64,000 nucleotides of DNA from Ashinkailepas kermadecensis. Taxonomy: Eukaryota; Arthropoda; Thecostraca; Neolepadidae. The DNA lies in assembly GCA_034440615.1 (NCBI GenBank), contig JAOTOM010003166.1:1-64000 (forward strand). The letters are read 5' to 3'. A program made the translations under genes and the position numbers. Below the pieces are notes generated by a model. The model saw only the letters and a list, made by a program, of their open reading frames with translations, was not told the origin of the DNA and ran no database searches. This document shows positions 12,311 to 24,300 of the stretch, in pieces (within the stretch, counting starts at the first letter, position 1; each line of letters begins with the position of its first letter).

Positions 12311-12721
12311 TTATATCTGTTCGGAGAGTTTGGTGTCCTGGAGGAAACGGAAAAGTAACTCGAGGAGTTCCGGGTGGTCATTCCCGAGGAGAGCGCGGAG
12401 CGAAAGTTGTGAATGGATCTTGGCGAAATATTGGGTGATATAGCGACGGTGAGGAGCATATGTTGGACAGTCAAGTAAGATATGGGTGACGGTAAGGCGC
12501 ATGTGACATGTGTTGCAAAGTGGATGGCGGTGAGGTCTATGAAAAATATAATCGTGGGTCACTTTGGTGTGTCCCAGGCGGAGTCTGGCCAGTATCACCT
12601 CGTTCAGACGTGTGTGCTGGTTGGAGGAGGGCCAGCTGGAGAGTGTGGGCTTGATGTCGTGTAGGTGTGTGGTGTTATGTGACCAGCAGTCCTGAATATG
12701 TGTTAAATAAATTATTAGTGA
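12311..12721 (-). pseudogene. LINE ORF2 part 3: C-terminal Cys/His region
   Basis: Continues the polyprotein in the next frame. The conserved I-group C-terminus is visible: IKPTLSSW, ILARLRLGHT, THDYIFHR, then a CNTC…H…C pattern (LCNTCHMRLTVTHILLDC) ahead of a stop near 12311. The remaining 11683-12310 is the element's 3' UTR, containing a small inverted pair (AACCCCTAAAAGGGGAAAACC). Confidence 0.8.
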
Positions 12722-14296
12722 GGGATAGAAGATCCCCTGGGGGCACCAGAGCTCTAGGGTTGGCGGGGAGGTCGATCGCCGCGCGGGCGAGACCGTCAAC
12801 CCTTTCGTTTCCCGGGATACCCCTATGTCCGGGGATCCAGAGCAGGGTGAGCTGAAGGTGTGCGTGGTTGTCATTGTATAGGTGTCGGATGGCGTGGAGC
12901 GTGGGGTGCGTGGTGTTATGTAGTGCCGCGAGAGCGTCCACGGAGGATCGTGAGTCAGTGCATATTGTAATAGGGGTAGTGATGTATTGCGTAGTGATGT
13001 GTTGGAGGCAGGTGAATATGGCGACTAGTTCTGATGTGTATACCGAATGGTGAAGTGTTAATTTTGTTTGACCAGTGTCTGACCCACCGCACCAGGCGGC
13101 TCCCGTACCATTGCTGGTACGCGAGCCGTCAGTGTAAAAGAAGGTGTGTTGTGGGTGGGCCTCTTGATATTCAAAAAACTTAATTTGGACTTCGATGGGG
13201 GTGAGCAGGGTTTTATTTTGCCGAAAGAGGTACTCGAGTTTGGGGTGTTTCATGTGCCAAAATGGGAGAAGGGGAGGAACCCGGTCAGGGGTAACCTCTG
13301 GGAATTTCAGTGTGGATGTGAGAACCTGCTTCAAGTGAAGGGCAATGCTGTATTTATTTTTGTTTTTGGAACGCCGAACCGAGGGTTTAGTCCATGCCAC
13401 ATTGGAGGGGTGATTTAGCTGTGTTGTTGTCCTGAAGTGGTATCTGACAAGTTGTAGTGTTCTGCGTTGTTGTAAGCTAGGGAGGTTGGTGTCACCCCGG
13501 AGGCTAGTGATAGGTGTGGTGCGATGTGCTCCGGTGATGAGGTGGAGTGCGTGGTTTTGTGTGCGTTCCAGTGACTTGGTGAGTGTTGGAGATATATTAT
13601 CGAAGATAAACGCATTGTATTCCAGGATTGAACGAATCAGTGCAATGTATATTTTGGTAAGAGTCGCCCTGTCTGCACCCCAGTCGCGACCGGAGATGCA
13701 GCGCAGGAGATTGAGTCGAACAGCGCAGCGCTGTTTAATATAGGTGATGTGGGGGCTAAAATAAAGTCCTTTGTCGAGGATAATTCCGAGATACTTGAAA
13801 GAGGTTTGGAAGGGGATAATTTGATCGCGAAAGCGGAGCGGTTTCGTAGGCGGGATGTGTCTGGGAAGCCGAGAAAAGAGCATAGTGACCGATTTGGTGG
13901 GGGAGATCTGTAGCCCCCATAGGGAGCACCATGAATCAATGTGATTCATGGCGAGTTGTACGAAGTGGTTAGCCCAATCTGCCGACGGGTGTGTGCACCA
14001 AATAGCCAAATCATCGGCATAAAGAGGATATTTTAGAAGGGGAGAAATTTGGGGAAGTTGTTCTAAGACGTCGTTGATCATAATAAGGAAGAGGGTTGGA
14101 GATAGGACGCTGCCTTGCGGGACGCCTTGGTCAAGAGTGTGGGACCGGGAATGAATGTTGCCGCAGCGGACGACGAAGGAGCGATTTTCTAGAAAGTTGG
14201 TGATAAAGGTGGCCATTCTGCCCCTGATACCAATTCGGTGTAATTTAATTCGAAGGGCAGAACTGTGTACTTTGTTAAACGCGGAAGTTAGGTCTA
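12722..14296 (-). pseudogene. LINE ORF2 part 2: RT palm and RNase H
   Basis: Contains RT motif A (LDLTSAFNKV), motif B (QGVPQGSVLSP) and motif C (YADDLAIW), followed by the thumb. The RNase H domain has all four acidic positions visible: D in FFYTDGSR (about 13130), E in YTSELVAI, D in CTDSRSS and D in GNERVDGLA. RT followed directly by RNase H places it in the I/R1/LOA-type group. A second single-base frameshift lies near 12720 in an AAT/TTA-rich stretch. Confidence 0.88.
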
Positions 14297-15479
14297 AAAA
14301 AGGGCGATGGTTTCGGATTTTTTCCCGAAACCACGCTGGATTGAGTCCACAATTTCGATGAGGTTGTCGGTGGTGCTTCGTCTTGGTCGGAAGCCGCTCT
14401 GAAAGGGGGATATAATTTTGTTGTTTTCTAGATAGACTCTGATTCGTCCATTGACCATGCGCTCAAAAATTTTGCAAGCACAACTAGTGAGAGAGATAGG
14501 ACGATAGCTAGAGGGGAGATGTCGAGGTTTAGAAGGCTTAGGTATAGGAATGATGATACTAGTAGACCAAGAAGGTGGAAAAGTGCCGTCAGTCCATAAT
14601 TGATTTAGCGCCGAGAGGAGGTTATCTTTACCCGAGTCAGAGAGATTTTGAAAGAAGAGATATGTTAGGTGATCAGGTCCAGGTGCCCTACTGGATACCT
14701 TGGAGAGGGATAATTTTAATTCATAGGGGGTAAAGGTTGCGTTGTAGGGTTCGGTGTTGTCTGAGTCGAAGTGGCAAGTAGCAAGAGTGTCGCGAATAAA
14801 TACGGTGGTGTGCTGTGAGTATTGAGTGTTGGAAGATATGTCAGAGTAATAGGTGGCGAAGTGTTCCGCGACGGCTCTGGGCTCGGCTATGCGCTGCTGG
14901 TTAATCGTCAGTTGTGGGAATGCGCGGTGTGGGGCTCTGCCATTCGAAAAGGAGCGGAGTTGGGTCCAGATTTGGGAGATGGGGGTGTAACGGTTGAAGG
15001 TGTTCGAATAGAGTTGCCAGCTGTGTTTTTTGGCCGAAAGGATAGTTTGCTGACAACGTAGTTTTGCCTCGCGGGCTTCTACCATGTTTTGGAAGGTGAG
15101 GTTTTTCCGAAATTTGCGCTCAGCCCGCCGCCGTGAGGCGACGGCTCGTTTGCACTCGTCGTTCCACCACGGCACGGATTTACGGTCGGGTGGGCGACGA
15201 GTTTTGGGTACGTGCTTTTCTGCCGCGAGTAGTATGGTATTGAGCAATGCCGAAATTGGGGGGTGAGACTGGGGTGGGATAAGATTATCAATTTCCTGGG
15301 AGAAAGATGGCCATTTCGCTTTGCGAACATTCCAGTTGGACATGAAAAAACGGTCTCTAGGCTGGGCTGAGCGTTCGAGGGTGACGTGGATGGGAAAGTG
15401 ATCACTAAAAAGGGGGTCGGGTTGAACATGCCAGGAGAAGAGGGGTGAGATGGAAGCTGAGGCTAGGGAGAGGTCAATA
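14297..15479 (-). pseudogene. LINE ORF2 part 1: endonuclease C-terminus and first half of RT
   Basis: Starts within the endonuclease (VIRTIDLSLAS, then FSDHFPI, the conserved SDH motif). It continues through the linker and RT motifs APGPDHL, IIPIPKPSK, YRPISLTS and FQSGFRP. The frame breaks at a run of six T at about 14297-14302: a one-base slip there restores LFLDLTSAF, RT motif A with its catalytic aspartate. No initiator is expected because the copy is truncated. A 66-bp overlap with the zinc-finger frame at the right edge reflects the insertion junction, not overlapping genes. Confidence 0.85.
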
Positions 15480-15483
15480 GTTC

Positions 15484-15789
15484 TGATGACTCCTGTTCCA
15501 AGAGGGTTGGTGTCACTGTTGAACAATCTGCAGTATCTATGCCACTTCCACTATGGTCACCATCATTGCTTTCTGGTTCAAGTTCAAATTCTGACAATGT
15601 TTTTTCATCCCTCCTTTCCACCATTTCATGCCAACGATAATGTTTTCTGAATAGGTCGACTCTTCGACATATACGTGAACATTTGTCACATGCCAAATAG
15701 AATCTTGGGTCACCTTCATGTGCTCTTGAATGCTTGCAATATTTGTGTCCGTCATGAAACTCGATATTACAAAGCAAACACTGAAGCAT
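15484..15789 (-). pseudogene. 5' part of LINE-interrupted zinc-finger gene, two C2H2-like fingers
   Basis: Starts at ATG 15789-15787 (MLQCLLCNIEF). Finger 1 is C-x2-C…H…H (CLLCNIEFHDGHKYCKHSRAH) and finger 2 is CDKCSRICRRVDLFRKHYRWH. An acidic Ser-rich linker follows (SEFELEPESNDGD … ESSE). A plausible 3' splice site (ATTTCAG) lies just before the start codon, so this may be an internal exon. The frame continues across the LINE: the codon split at the target repeat reads E-Q-S-T-K and joins DVADFIM at 11640. Upstream open sequence to 16005 is SINE-derived and not counted as coding. Confidence 0.65.
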
Positions 15790-15843
15790 GTTGATTCCCT
15801 GAAATTCAAGATTGTGAACGTCTAGTAGGTACTTTAATAAAAG

Positions 15844-16158
15844 GAAGAAATATAGTCCGAATCCTTGCTGGGGTGGCTTATGGACCATGGTTATATTGCT
15901 GAGCAGAGCTTGTTGTGTGAACCTTGGCCCTGCCACCCGATGTGTAAAATCCAGTTTAACGGCAGAATTTCGACTGAGTTTAACTTTCCACCAATGCACC
16001 GACACGGTAGCTCGTCCCCGGCCTTATCGCACCAGTTGCCAACTGACCCTCCCGATCGGGGCTAAATGCGAGCGCGTGCAGCGACTCGAACCCCATCTTG
16101 CCAGGACAGGAGAGACCAATGCAGGCCAGCGCTCTAGCCAATTGAGCTATCGGGGCAG
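15844..16158 (-). mobile_element. tRNA-derived SINE (family S1), minus orientation
   Basis: The reverse complement begins with a tRNA-like head: a box A-like TAGCTCAATTGGCTAGAGCG and a box B-like GGTTCGAGTCG. The body matches 32717-33045 over its length, including the GACGAGCTACC and CTGCCGTTAA/GAAC blocks and the CAACAAGCTCTGCT tail region. Pol III transcription from the internal promoter is expected for an intact source copy. Confidence 0.88.
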
Positions 16159-16159
16159 C

Positions 16160-16789
16160 TACTTTGCGATAAATGGTGCAAAACAACAACAACAGAAATT
16201 ACTCTGATGTACTTTGTTTTTGCGTGTGTTTTTTGTGGGGGGGGGGAGGACACATTCATAACTAACGGCAAAAATATCGCAATGTAGCAATTAAAACAAA
16301 TCACAATCACAACCAGAGTATCAAGAGCTCCTGTGTAGCAAACAGCAGTGAACAAAGAAGGCCATGTGGGAAAGTGGCAGATGTAGTGCAGCACAGGGCT
16401 GGAGAAAGTAGGAACAGAAGAAAATCCGATAGGATGAGTGTTAACCTCGCTGGCAATGCAAGGAGCAATAAGCTTGGATCAATGGATATTTAATTAAATG
16501 CAGGGAATGTCGGGAATAAAATCGAGCTTACTATGGCCAGAAAATGACACAACCAGCGCTTCACGGCTGCATGATAAGTGAAAAGATGGATTTGGACTGC
16601 ATTACTGAAGTATGTACTCATGGAACTATTCATGGTGATAGCTTACAGTAGCTTGCATTGGCAGGACATATCATTTGCGTACCACAGGCAATCTAAAATA
16701 AGGGGGAGGGGAATTCTAGCAGCTGGTAGACAGCCATGTTAAACCAGTAGGTAGAAAGAATTTCAATATCATACAAATTTCAGTCTCAT
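16160..16789. other. no gene seen
   Basis: Intergenic, AT-leaning, with a G-run at about 16238-16248. Nothing recognised. Confidence 0.5.
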
Positions 16790-17120
16790 TTACAAAGGAA
16801 GGAAATTGTCGCATCATCTTACTGATACTCAGAAACACGTTTCAACAATATCTTTTTCTCAAAGTGCCATATTGGAACAAAAATACAAATTTCCTGCCTA
16901 ACCTCTTCTTAAAGAACAATTTTTACCACCATAAAAATAAAGAAGATCCAGGCAAAATACCTTAACCTACCTTAAATTAGCCTAACGACTGTGTTTGATT
17001 TATGGAGGTAAAAGGTGTGCAAAACTTCTTTCCCGAACAACTTAAACTGCAATTTTACCTTGCTCTTTTCTTGCTTCACTGAGGAAAAACGTGCAATTTT
17101 GTGAATGACCCAGACTGCAA
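16790..17120. repeat. AT-rich dispersed repeat (family R3), fragment
   Basis: Shares words such as GTTTGATTTATGGAGGTAAA, TGTGCAAAACTT and TTAAACTGCAAT with the segments at 18.2, 19.8, 30.6, 34.3, 45.1 and 48.1 kb. Confidence 0.65.
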
Positions 17121-17229
17121 TAATACCTATAAATGGATGGCCAGATCATCACCATGTTAATAATCATCATTGTTTCCAGGTCTCAAATGCACCTTAAAGA
17201 AGAAATTTAACCAAAATGTCAACCACCAT

Positions 17230-17400
17230 TTTGAGGGTAGGTACGGCACTTCCACAATGATAAATTATTCGTGAAGTAGGGTGGTATATACCACTTTCTG
17301 AACACTGAACTGACATCCTTCCCAACGGAGTATTGACATCGTACTTCGTGACGAGTCATTATATAGTCGTGATATCTAATTTCTAAGTCTCTTGTTGATA
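17230..17400 (+). repeat. dispersed repeat (family R5), inverted copy at 63835-63955
   Basis: The stretch containing TGATAAATTATTCGTGAAGT, GGTGGTATATACCACT and GACATCCTTCCCAA matches the reverse complement of the end of this window, with scattered substitutions. The repeat is non-coding. Confidence 0.75.
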
Positions 17401-18189
17401 AGTATCATGCTGATGCTTACCATTGTGGATTTTGATGCACACACATTTATTAGCACCGTTCCAGGTAGGATTGCCTGCCTATGATGTGGACTGCTATACA
17501 ACATCAGTTGATAAGGATATATATTATATATTGCTGTCACTAAAATATTTTCCCCTAAATTAGGTATCTCGAAACAAAGGACAAGCGCGCACATATGAGC
17601 GTGCTCTCGAATCTAAATTGTGTCTGAGGAACTTATTATGGTACGTTATATCGTTTCTGTGGCAAATTTAGACATCCTACTGGACTCATTTCGACCTCTC
17701 ACACCTAACGAAAACAAATTATTTTAATACTGCACTTCCAAGCCTCATACAATAGTGCATTATGTTTTTTTTATCCAGGATCAGTTGAGAATGACCACAC
17801 ATACGAATTTCAAATGAGTAGGTATGTGGGGCAAATTTTCAAATTAGTTTCAAATGTGTCTTTTGTGTCTTGGTGTTTCTTTGAGAGGGCACTTGCCCAT
17901 CAATCTTGGCTGTGCCCTCCGAATAATGTAGACTTTTAACATGGGACACTATGTGGTATGCCTTCCAATCCATTTTGGCCCACCCATTGCCTTCATGTAG
18001 TGTGCATTCACAAACATTTTCAAAAATCTGCACCTATGATTAAGTGGGTGTTCAGTGGATTGTAGCAGCCCTTGTTTTTGCAAGTAATTGTTAATTGGCC
18101 CAAAGGTAGGCCTTGTGTATGCCCCATGCTTAGACCCAGGGAACTAAGAAGAAATTGTTCTTGAAGGTAATTATTAAATTCTTGGAATT
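17401..18189. other. no gene seen
   Basis: AT-rich DNA with no recognisable coding motif. Confidence 0.5.
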
Positions 18190-18620
18190 TCTTTTCCCAA
18201 CTCAATGCTTATGAATGTGATTCACATTATGTGACCACTTGTTTCCTCTGTAAATGCTCACTTTTCAGTTGGCAGGTAAAATAATACCAAAAAATGGGGC
18301 ATTGAGTTGGGTAATGTAGCATTAAAGAATCATGTTATTCAACGAAAAAATGTGGCATGACCTAACGTACCTGGCCTAACATACCATGTCAAAAGATTAA
18401 AAAAACTAACCTAGCGCTAATCTGTTTCGTGAAGAACTTCTCGAATGTTAATTATTTAATACAAAAAAAATTAAAATCCAAACTTAGCCGAACAAATATA
18501 ACAATTTTCTTTGCTACATGGAGATAAAATGTGTGTAAAACCTCTCATTCAGGGCACAATCATACTGAAATCATACTCATCATACTAATCTCAAGGCACA
18601 ATCATACTGAAACTGATTGG
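18190..18620. repeat. AT-rich dispersed repeat (family R3), fragment
   Basis: Carries the diagnostic words GCTTATGAATGTGATTCACA, GTGACCACTTGTTTCC, TTTTCAGTTGGCAGGTAAAA, and a CTAACCTAGC-type run. A small direct repeat, AGGCACAATCATACTGAAAT-like, occurs twice at 18550-18610. Confidence 0.7.
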
Positions 18621-18796
18621 GTGTTAAAGCGCCAGGTTCTTCGGCAACAAGAAGGACATTGAGATTGCTCTGGAAGGTAATGGAAAGCAATATGATCTTG
18701 AATACAACACTACAACACCCTTCACCCTGCAACAGTGAGTGACTGAGGTAGGTGTCATATATGACACTTACATGGCACCTATGGCACCTATGACAC

Positions 18797-18820
18797 CTGA
18801 AGTATCTATAGATACTTCAG
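18797..18820. repeat. 24-bp perfect palindrome
   Basis: CTGAAGTATCTA followed by its exact reverse complement. It lies just outside the left arm of the foldback at 18848-19655. Confidence 0.9.
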
Positions 18821-18847
18821 TGTTGATAATGTTGCGGAGAGCTGTGT

Positions 18848-19655
18848 TGAGCATAGTCGAATTGAAGATGATTATAAAAAGTAACCAAATGGTCATATTA
18901 TTAAGTAAAATAGGATAAAAAATCGGTCTAATATATTTCGGGCGTGATCCTTCTTCGGGGACAAGAAACATACCGAGACAATTTACGCACATGCTATATA
19001 TATTAAACCGTCTCCCAATATTGACGAAATCATAACCTATAGCCCATACCAACCCAACGAACCCATAACCTATATTGGGGAAACCACCGACAAAATTGCA
19101 GAATCCATTGAAATCAGGAACCAAAATTCCCCCTAAACACAATGGTAGCATCATGGACCCTTTTAAAGCCAGTTCCCTATACAGCATGACACTGTGCAGA
19201 CGTCACCTGCACTCGCCGACTTCACCATGTGCGCACCCACGTGTTCCCTCACTCACTTACACACTCGTTCATCCACACACGCGAACACTTCGAGAGCACT
19301 GACGTATCACGGATATGTGTATATACTATATAGAAAGGCATAGGGTATGTGTATACAGAGGGTGTCTAGGGAAACGACGAACATTTTGGCTCTGTTAGTG
19401 TCGCATCACATGTAATTGTTACAATGCCCTTTGTTATGTTGTAATTTAAATACTTGGACGCAGATGATGATTTCGTCAATATTGGTAGACGGCTTAATAT
19501 ATATATAGCATGTGCGTAAAATAATGTGCGTAAAATGTCTCTGCATGTTTATTGTCACCGAAGAAGGGTCACGCCCGAAATATATTGGACCGATTTTTGA
19601 TCCTATTTTACTTAATAATATGAGCATTTGGTTACTTTTTATAATAATTTTCATA
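18848..19655. mobile_element. inverted-repeat (foldback) element, Penelope-LTR-like arms
   Basis: Arms of about 190 bp at 18848-19034 and 19464-19655 are reverse complements with modest divergence, around a 430-bp middle. Each arm contains GAAGAAGGGTCACGCCCGAAATATATTGG-type sequence (in the + direction in the right arm): a GGG…CCC stem followed by GAAA. This resembles degraded hammerhead-ribozyme cores found in Penelope-like pseudo-LTRs. No reverse transcriptase is visible. The Penelope link is an inference from motif shape. Confidence 0.6.
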
Positions 19656-19739
19656 CTTCAGTGTATCACAATTCATTTTTACTTGGGTGTCAGATGTAAC
19701 GAACCATATTCTGTTCTTGACTTGATTTTTTGTATTGAG

Positions 19740-20480
19740 TCTTCAAAAACAGTTCAGGCTAGCTGAGGTTATGTTTGATTTCTCATTAAAAATTTTGGAA
19801 AAAAGTGTCAGGAAATTTTCCATTAAAAAAGAACTGGTAAATTTATGCTTTAGGGTGTTATTTTTTATTTCTTCAGAATACTATGTTTATGAAGGTGACT
19901 AAGATAATGGGACCACTTATTTTCTGTGCAAATGCAACTACAAATTTTTTTTAAAAAATTTGAAAAACTGTCAAGGTTAAAAAGCCTGAACTAACGTAGC
20001 CTAACCAAACGTAACCCATTTGTTTGCTTTATGGAGGCAAATGCATGCAAAAACTTTTATTGTTACCACCTTAAAGCACAATAATACGGAAAATTTTCGA
20101 TATTTTACCAGGGAAAAAAAAATCAGAAAAATAATTTATATTTTTGTCTTCAAAAGGAACTTAGGTTAGGTTAGGTTTCTTGCTTAATTTTGAGAGTTAT
20201 CAGAAAATGAATTTTTATACATAAAAAACAATAATTGGTTTTTCTCCAAAGGTATGTTATGTTAAGTTAGGTAGGGTATGCTGTTACCTAACTCAAAGCC
20301 TTTTTGCCATTATTATACCTGACAAGTAAGCATTTGCACAGAAAATAGATGGTCGCATCATCTTATATACCACGTTATATACCACGTTTATGTCGTTATA
20401 TATACCACGTTATATACTTACATTATACCACGTTTATGAAGGTGACTATAGTCACCTTCATAAACGTGGTATTGTAGGGC
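19740..20480. repeat. AT-rich dispersed repeat (family R3) with TTAGG run
   Basis: Carries CTATGTTTATGAAGGTGACT, GGGACCACTTATTTTCTGTG and GCAAATGC. A (TTAGG)n-like run is at 20161-20178, and a reverse-oriented relative is near 20280-20470. Confidence 0.75.
20425..20472. repeat. 48-bp perfect palindrome at an R3 boundary
   Basis: Two 24-bp arms, left arm ATACCACGTTTATGAAGGTG plus ACTA, are exact reverse complements with no spacer. The arm sequence is the terminal motif of the R3 repeat, so this looks like two R3 ends joined head to head. Confidence 0.92.
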
Positions 20481-20925
20481 GGCGAGGCCGGGGGCGGGGA
20501 CGGTGTGTCGGGGGGGTAGGGGTGTTTTGGTGTGGGAGGGGGAGGGGTCATAGCGGTTGTGTCGTCATGTCTTGGTAGGGGAAATGGGGAGGGGTAATAG
20601 GAGGGGTTGGTAGGGGGGGGGGGAGTGGTTGGTATTTGAGGGGGGTTGGATATTAGGAATTGGTAGGGGTGAATGGTTCGGTCTCCAGTGGTGTCCGAGT
20701 AGCAGTCGTCCTAGTTTGGAGTAGTCTTGGAGTCTTGTGTGGTCGTCTTGGAGTCTTGTGTGGTCGTCTTGGAGTCTTGTGTGGTGTAGTTTGTCTTCTG
20801 TCGTCTGAATGGTGGCGTTTGTGTGTGTGTTTCTTCTTGGAGTCTTGTGTGGTGTAGTGCTATTTTGTCGTCTGAGTTGGGAGTTGTTGATGTAGTGTCA
20901 TTGGGTCTTGCTCCACTGCGGTGCG
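20481..20925. repeat. G-rich tract and 21-bp tandem repeats
   Basis: Runs of GGGG and GGGGG to about 20660 are followed by three to four copies of GTCGTCTTGGAGTCTTGTGT (about 21 bp) at 20722-20790, with a further related copy near 20840. No coding evidence. Confidence 0.75.
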
Positions 20926-21100
20926 CCCTTGACTTCGGAGCGACCTTGAGACAGTTGTTTCCGCGCGGCCGCCGGCCGGCGGCCACGCTCGCTACGCTCA
21001 CGGGCGCCGGGCGGCTCCCCCGGCCCGCGCCGATCCCACTTCCGGCGTGCCGCCGGCCCCCAATCGGGGCGGCCCACAGCGAGCGGTGACCCGCGAGTCC
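20926..21100. other. CpG-rich island-like segment
   Basis: Very GC- and CpG-rich, including GCGGCCGCCGGCCGGCGGCC. No promoter motif or first exon could be tied to it; open frames in it are short and unrecognised. Confidence 0.45.
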
Positions 21101-21883
21101 ACGCTGTAGTAGGTGCAGTCTTAGCGTGTCAGATCATCACGTCTTCGTCGTATTGTCATCGTCCGCGCCCCGTAACTCGTTATCCTAATACAAATTTATA
21201 TATAGCGAGGACAAGTCTCTCACTTCAACACTTCCATTCGTGAGTGAACCTGGCTTGGTCGTGGTGCCAGGGAGAGGAGCCGCGGATAGAGGAACCGCGT
21301 GGTTGGAGAGACCTGGGGGGGGGTCATAAGAGTATTGGACGGACATTGGAGTTGGAAATGCGTCCGTCACCGGCCCTCGTCCAGCTTCGGGGCCCTCTTA
21401 AGTGTTAAAGTCCCCACTTGTTTCCCTCCATGTCCTCCACCAGCAATGCCCCCACGGGTCACCGGACTGGCAAATTGAGGGCCTAGGTAATTATCCTGGG
21501 TCAAATTTTGACAACGATGGGTTTCTGACAGCTGCATGCACACATCGGGCCCCAAACAGCCCCCACTGGTCCTTAAGTACCCTTAGCTAGGTCATGTACA
21601 CTCACATGCATTCCCATTCATTCCGAACGTTCGCTCCATTAATGACACATGTAAATGTTTGGCCCGCGATTTCCCTTCCAGTGGTATGTGCGCATTCAGC
21701 GAGTCTTACTCCCTCAGACCGTTGCTTAGGGCTTTCTAGCCCAAAGTTAAATGTTAATTACCCCTGCTAAGGTCCACAACTGTGACCGGCTGACGCGACA
21801 CTGTTGGTTGGTGAATGATAACTACTCTTACTTTACTGCCTTCAAGGCTCGAGGACACTGGGCTGCGACATTCCGTTAGTTTC
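21101..21883. other. no gene seen
   Basis: Mixed-composition sequence. Open frames are below 65 codons with no motif. Confidence 0.45.
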
Positions 21884-22937
21884 TGATGGTCTTATGCTGG
21901 GCTTGAGTAATAATGGCCGACATACCTACACTTTTAAATGAGTCAACGCCTTGCCAGGACTTGCATGCAACTTGCACTCTTGCAAACTTGTAAACTTGCA
22001 ATCGGCGGGCACCCCCACAGGTGGTCCTGGGCCACAAATCGGTCGGGATGCCCCCCTATCGTCTTTCTAACCTATCCTGCCCAGGGTCATGGTCGGGAGA
22101 CCCTCAAATCCCATGCCTGTCCTATCCTTGGGGGCTTACGGAACGCCAAACTTCATCTCCCCTGTCTGTGCCGTAATCGAGAGGCCCAGGCCTACGGGAA
22201 TAGCTGAGACGGGGAAGGAATACCAACTTGGCCGTTTTTGGCGGCTACCTAAACTGTGCGCACAGATTCATCCCGTCCCAAAATTGGGTGCCGCTGCCTG
22301 CGAACCTACCCATGGACCCCGTCCAGTCTGACCACCCTCGGGATGCCCCTCCGCGCTCTGTGATCACCAGGCCGGAGGGATTTGCGGCCTAGAATTACCC
22401 AAGTTATCCAACTGCCTTGTGAATATCCAATCTTTCCGGCACGCTTTCCCAGGGGTTCAACCAACAGTGTTTTGTCATTTTCCCCGTCTTCTATCAGCCC
22501 TCCTCCGTCTCCTCCGAAGAGAAGAGGGCGGAGGCTCACGTTTGGGCCCATGGAATTTATCGCCCGTGGAAGGGCGGCTTGCAAACCGTCTCCTCGCTAA
22601 AATGCGTAAGTCGTCCCACGTTTTTCTGTCACAGACGGTAGTCGGGTTCACCCTGTCCTGTCTTGCCGCCTAGCTTTTACATTAAGTAACGGACGAACCC
22701 ATAGTTAATTCCCTGTTAAATCCATCATTCACACCTAGTACGTTTGGCCACTTAATGGTCAGTGCACTGTTCGTTCCTGAACTGCATCAACTTAAGTCTT
22801 TTGGACCTCCGAATGTTTACCAGGCCCGCAGCATTCAAGGGTAATACATGCACTGGCAAGTACAAAGCCTGAGGGCGAGTTTGCAGCGATTTCACGGTAA
22901 CGTTATTTCCCCATCGTGACTATTTTGTGACATTCCC
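21884..22937 (+). repeat. ~1-kb dispersed repeat (family R1), copy A
   Basis: Matches 25194-26233 over its whole length and the core of 57140-57998. Shared blocks include GGGCACCCCCACAGGTGGTC, CCTGTCCTATCCTTGGGGGC, GAAGAGGGCGGAGGC, GGCGGCTTGCAAACCGTCTC and GTAACGGACGAACCC. The shared start is close to TG and the shared end close to CA, as in an LTR, but no primer-binding site was recognised after copy A. Confidence 0.85.
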
Positions 22938-23140
22938 ACTACAACAATTTACTTGTACGAATCTGGTCTCCAGCTTATGCCGGCCGGACCATGGTGCGAG
23001 AGGGTTGGTGAACCGTGTCTGGCGCCTCCCACCCTACCTCACAGCGCGGCGCCGTACCATGTTTACTCAGCCACCGCCCTTCTGGGCCGGCGTGGATTTC
23101 TTTAAGACCCTACCCTCTTCGTTTCCCCACTCATTTCGTT

Positions 23141-24300
<1,160 letters not shown>

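Larger units (their letters stand above)
11683..15479 (-). mobile_element. I-like non-LTR retrotransposon (EN fragment, RT, RNase H), 5' truncated
   Basis: Minus-strand LINE of about 3.8 kb. Coding order is the C-terminal end of an AP-type endonuclease (DLSLAS … SDHFPI), a reverse transcriptase, an RNase H, and a C-terminal Cys/His region typical of I-group elements. It is bounded by 12-bp direct repeats GTTCTGATTACT (11671-11682) and GTTCTGATGACT (15480-15491), which fit a target-site duplication. The 3' end (left edge) finishes in a short A-run on the minus strand. The 5' truncation falls inside the endonuclease domain. Only two single-base frameshifts break about 3.2 kb of coding sequence, so the insertion is fairly young, but this copy is not autonomous. 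Confidence 0.88.

Noticed and set aside
15790..16005. N-terminal extension of the zinc-finger frame
   Set aside because: The extra ~70 codons are SINE sequence; the conserved part starts at MLQCLLC after a plausible splice acceptor.
18768..19187. 139-codon membrane-like protein on the minus strand
   Set aside because: Lies within and beside the arms of a foldback element; hydrophobicity comes from AT-rich repeat sequence.
20926..21100. Fragment of rDNA
   Set aside because: GC-rich but no stretch of conserved 18S/28S sequence could be recognised.
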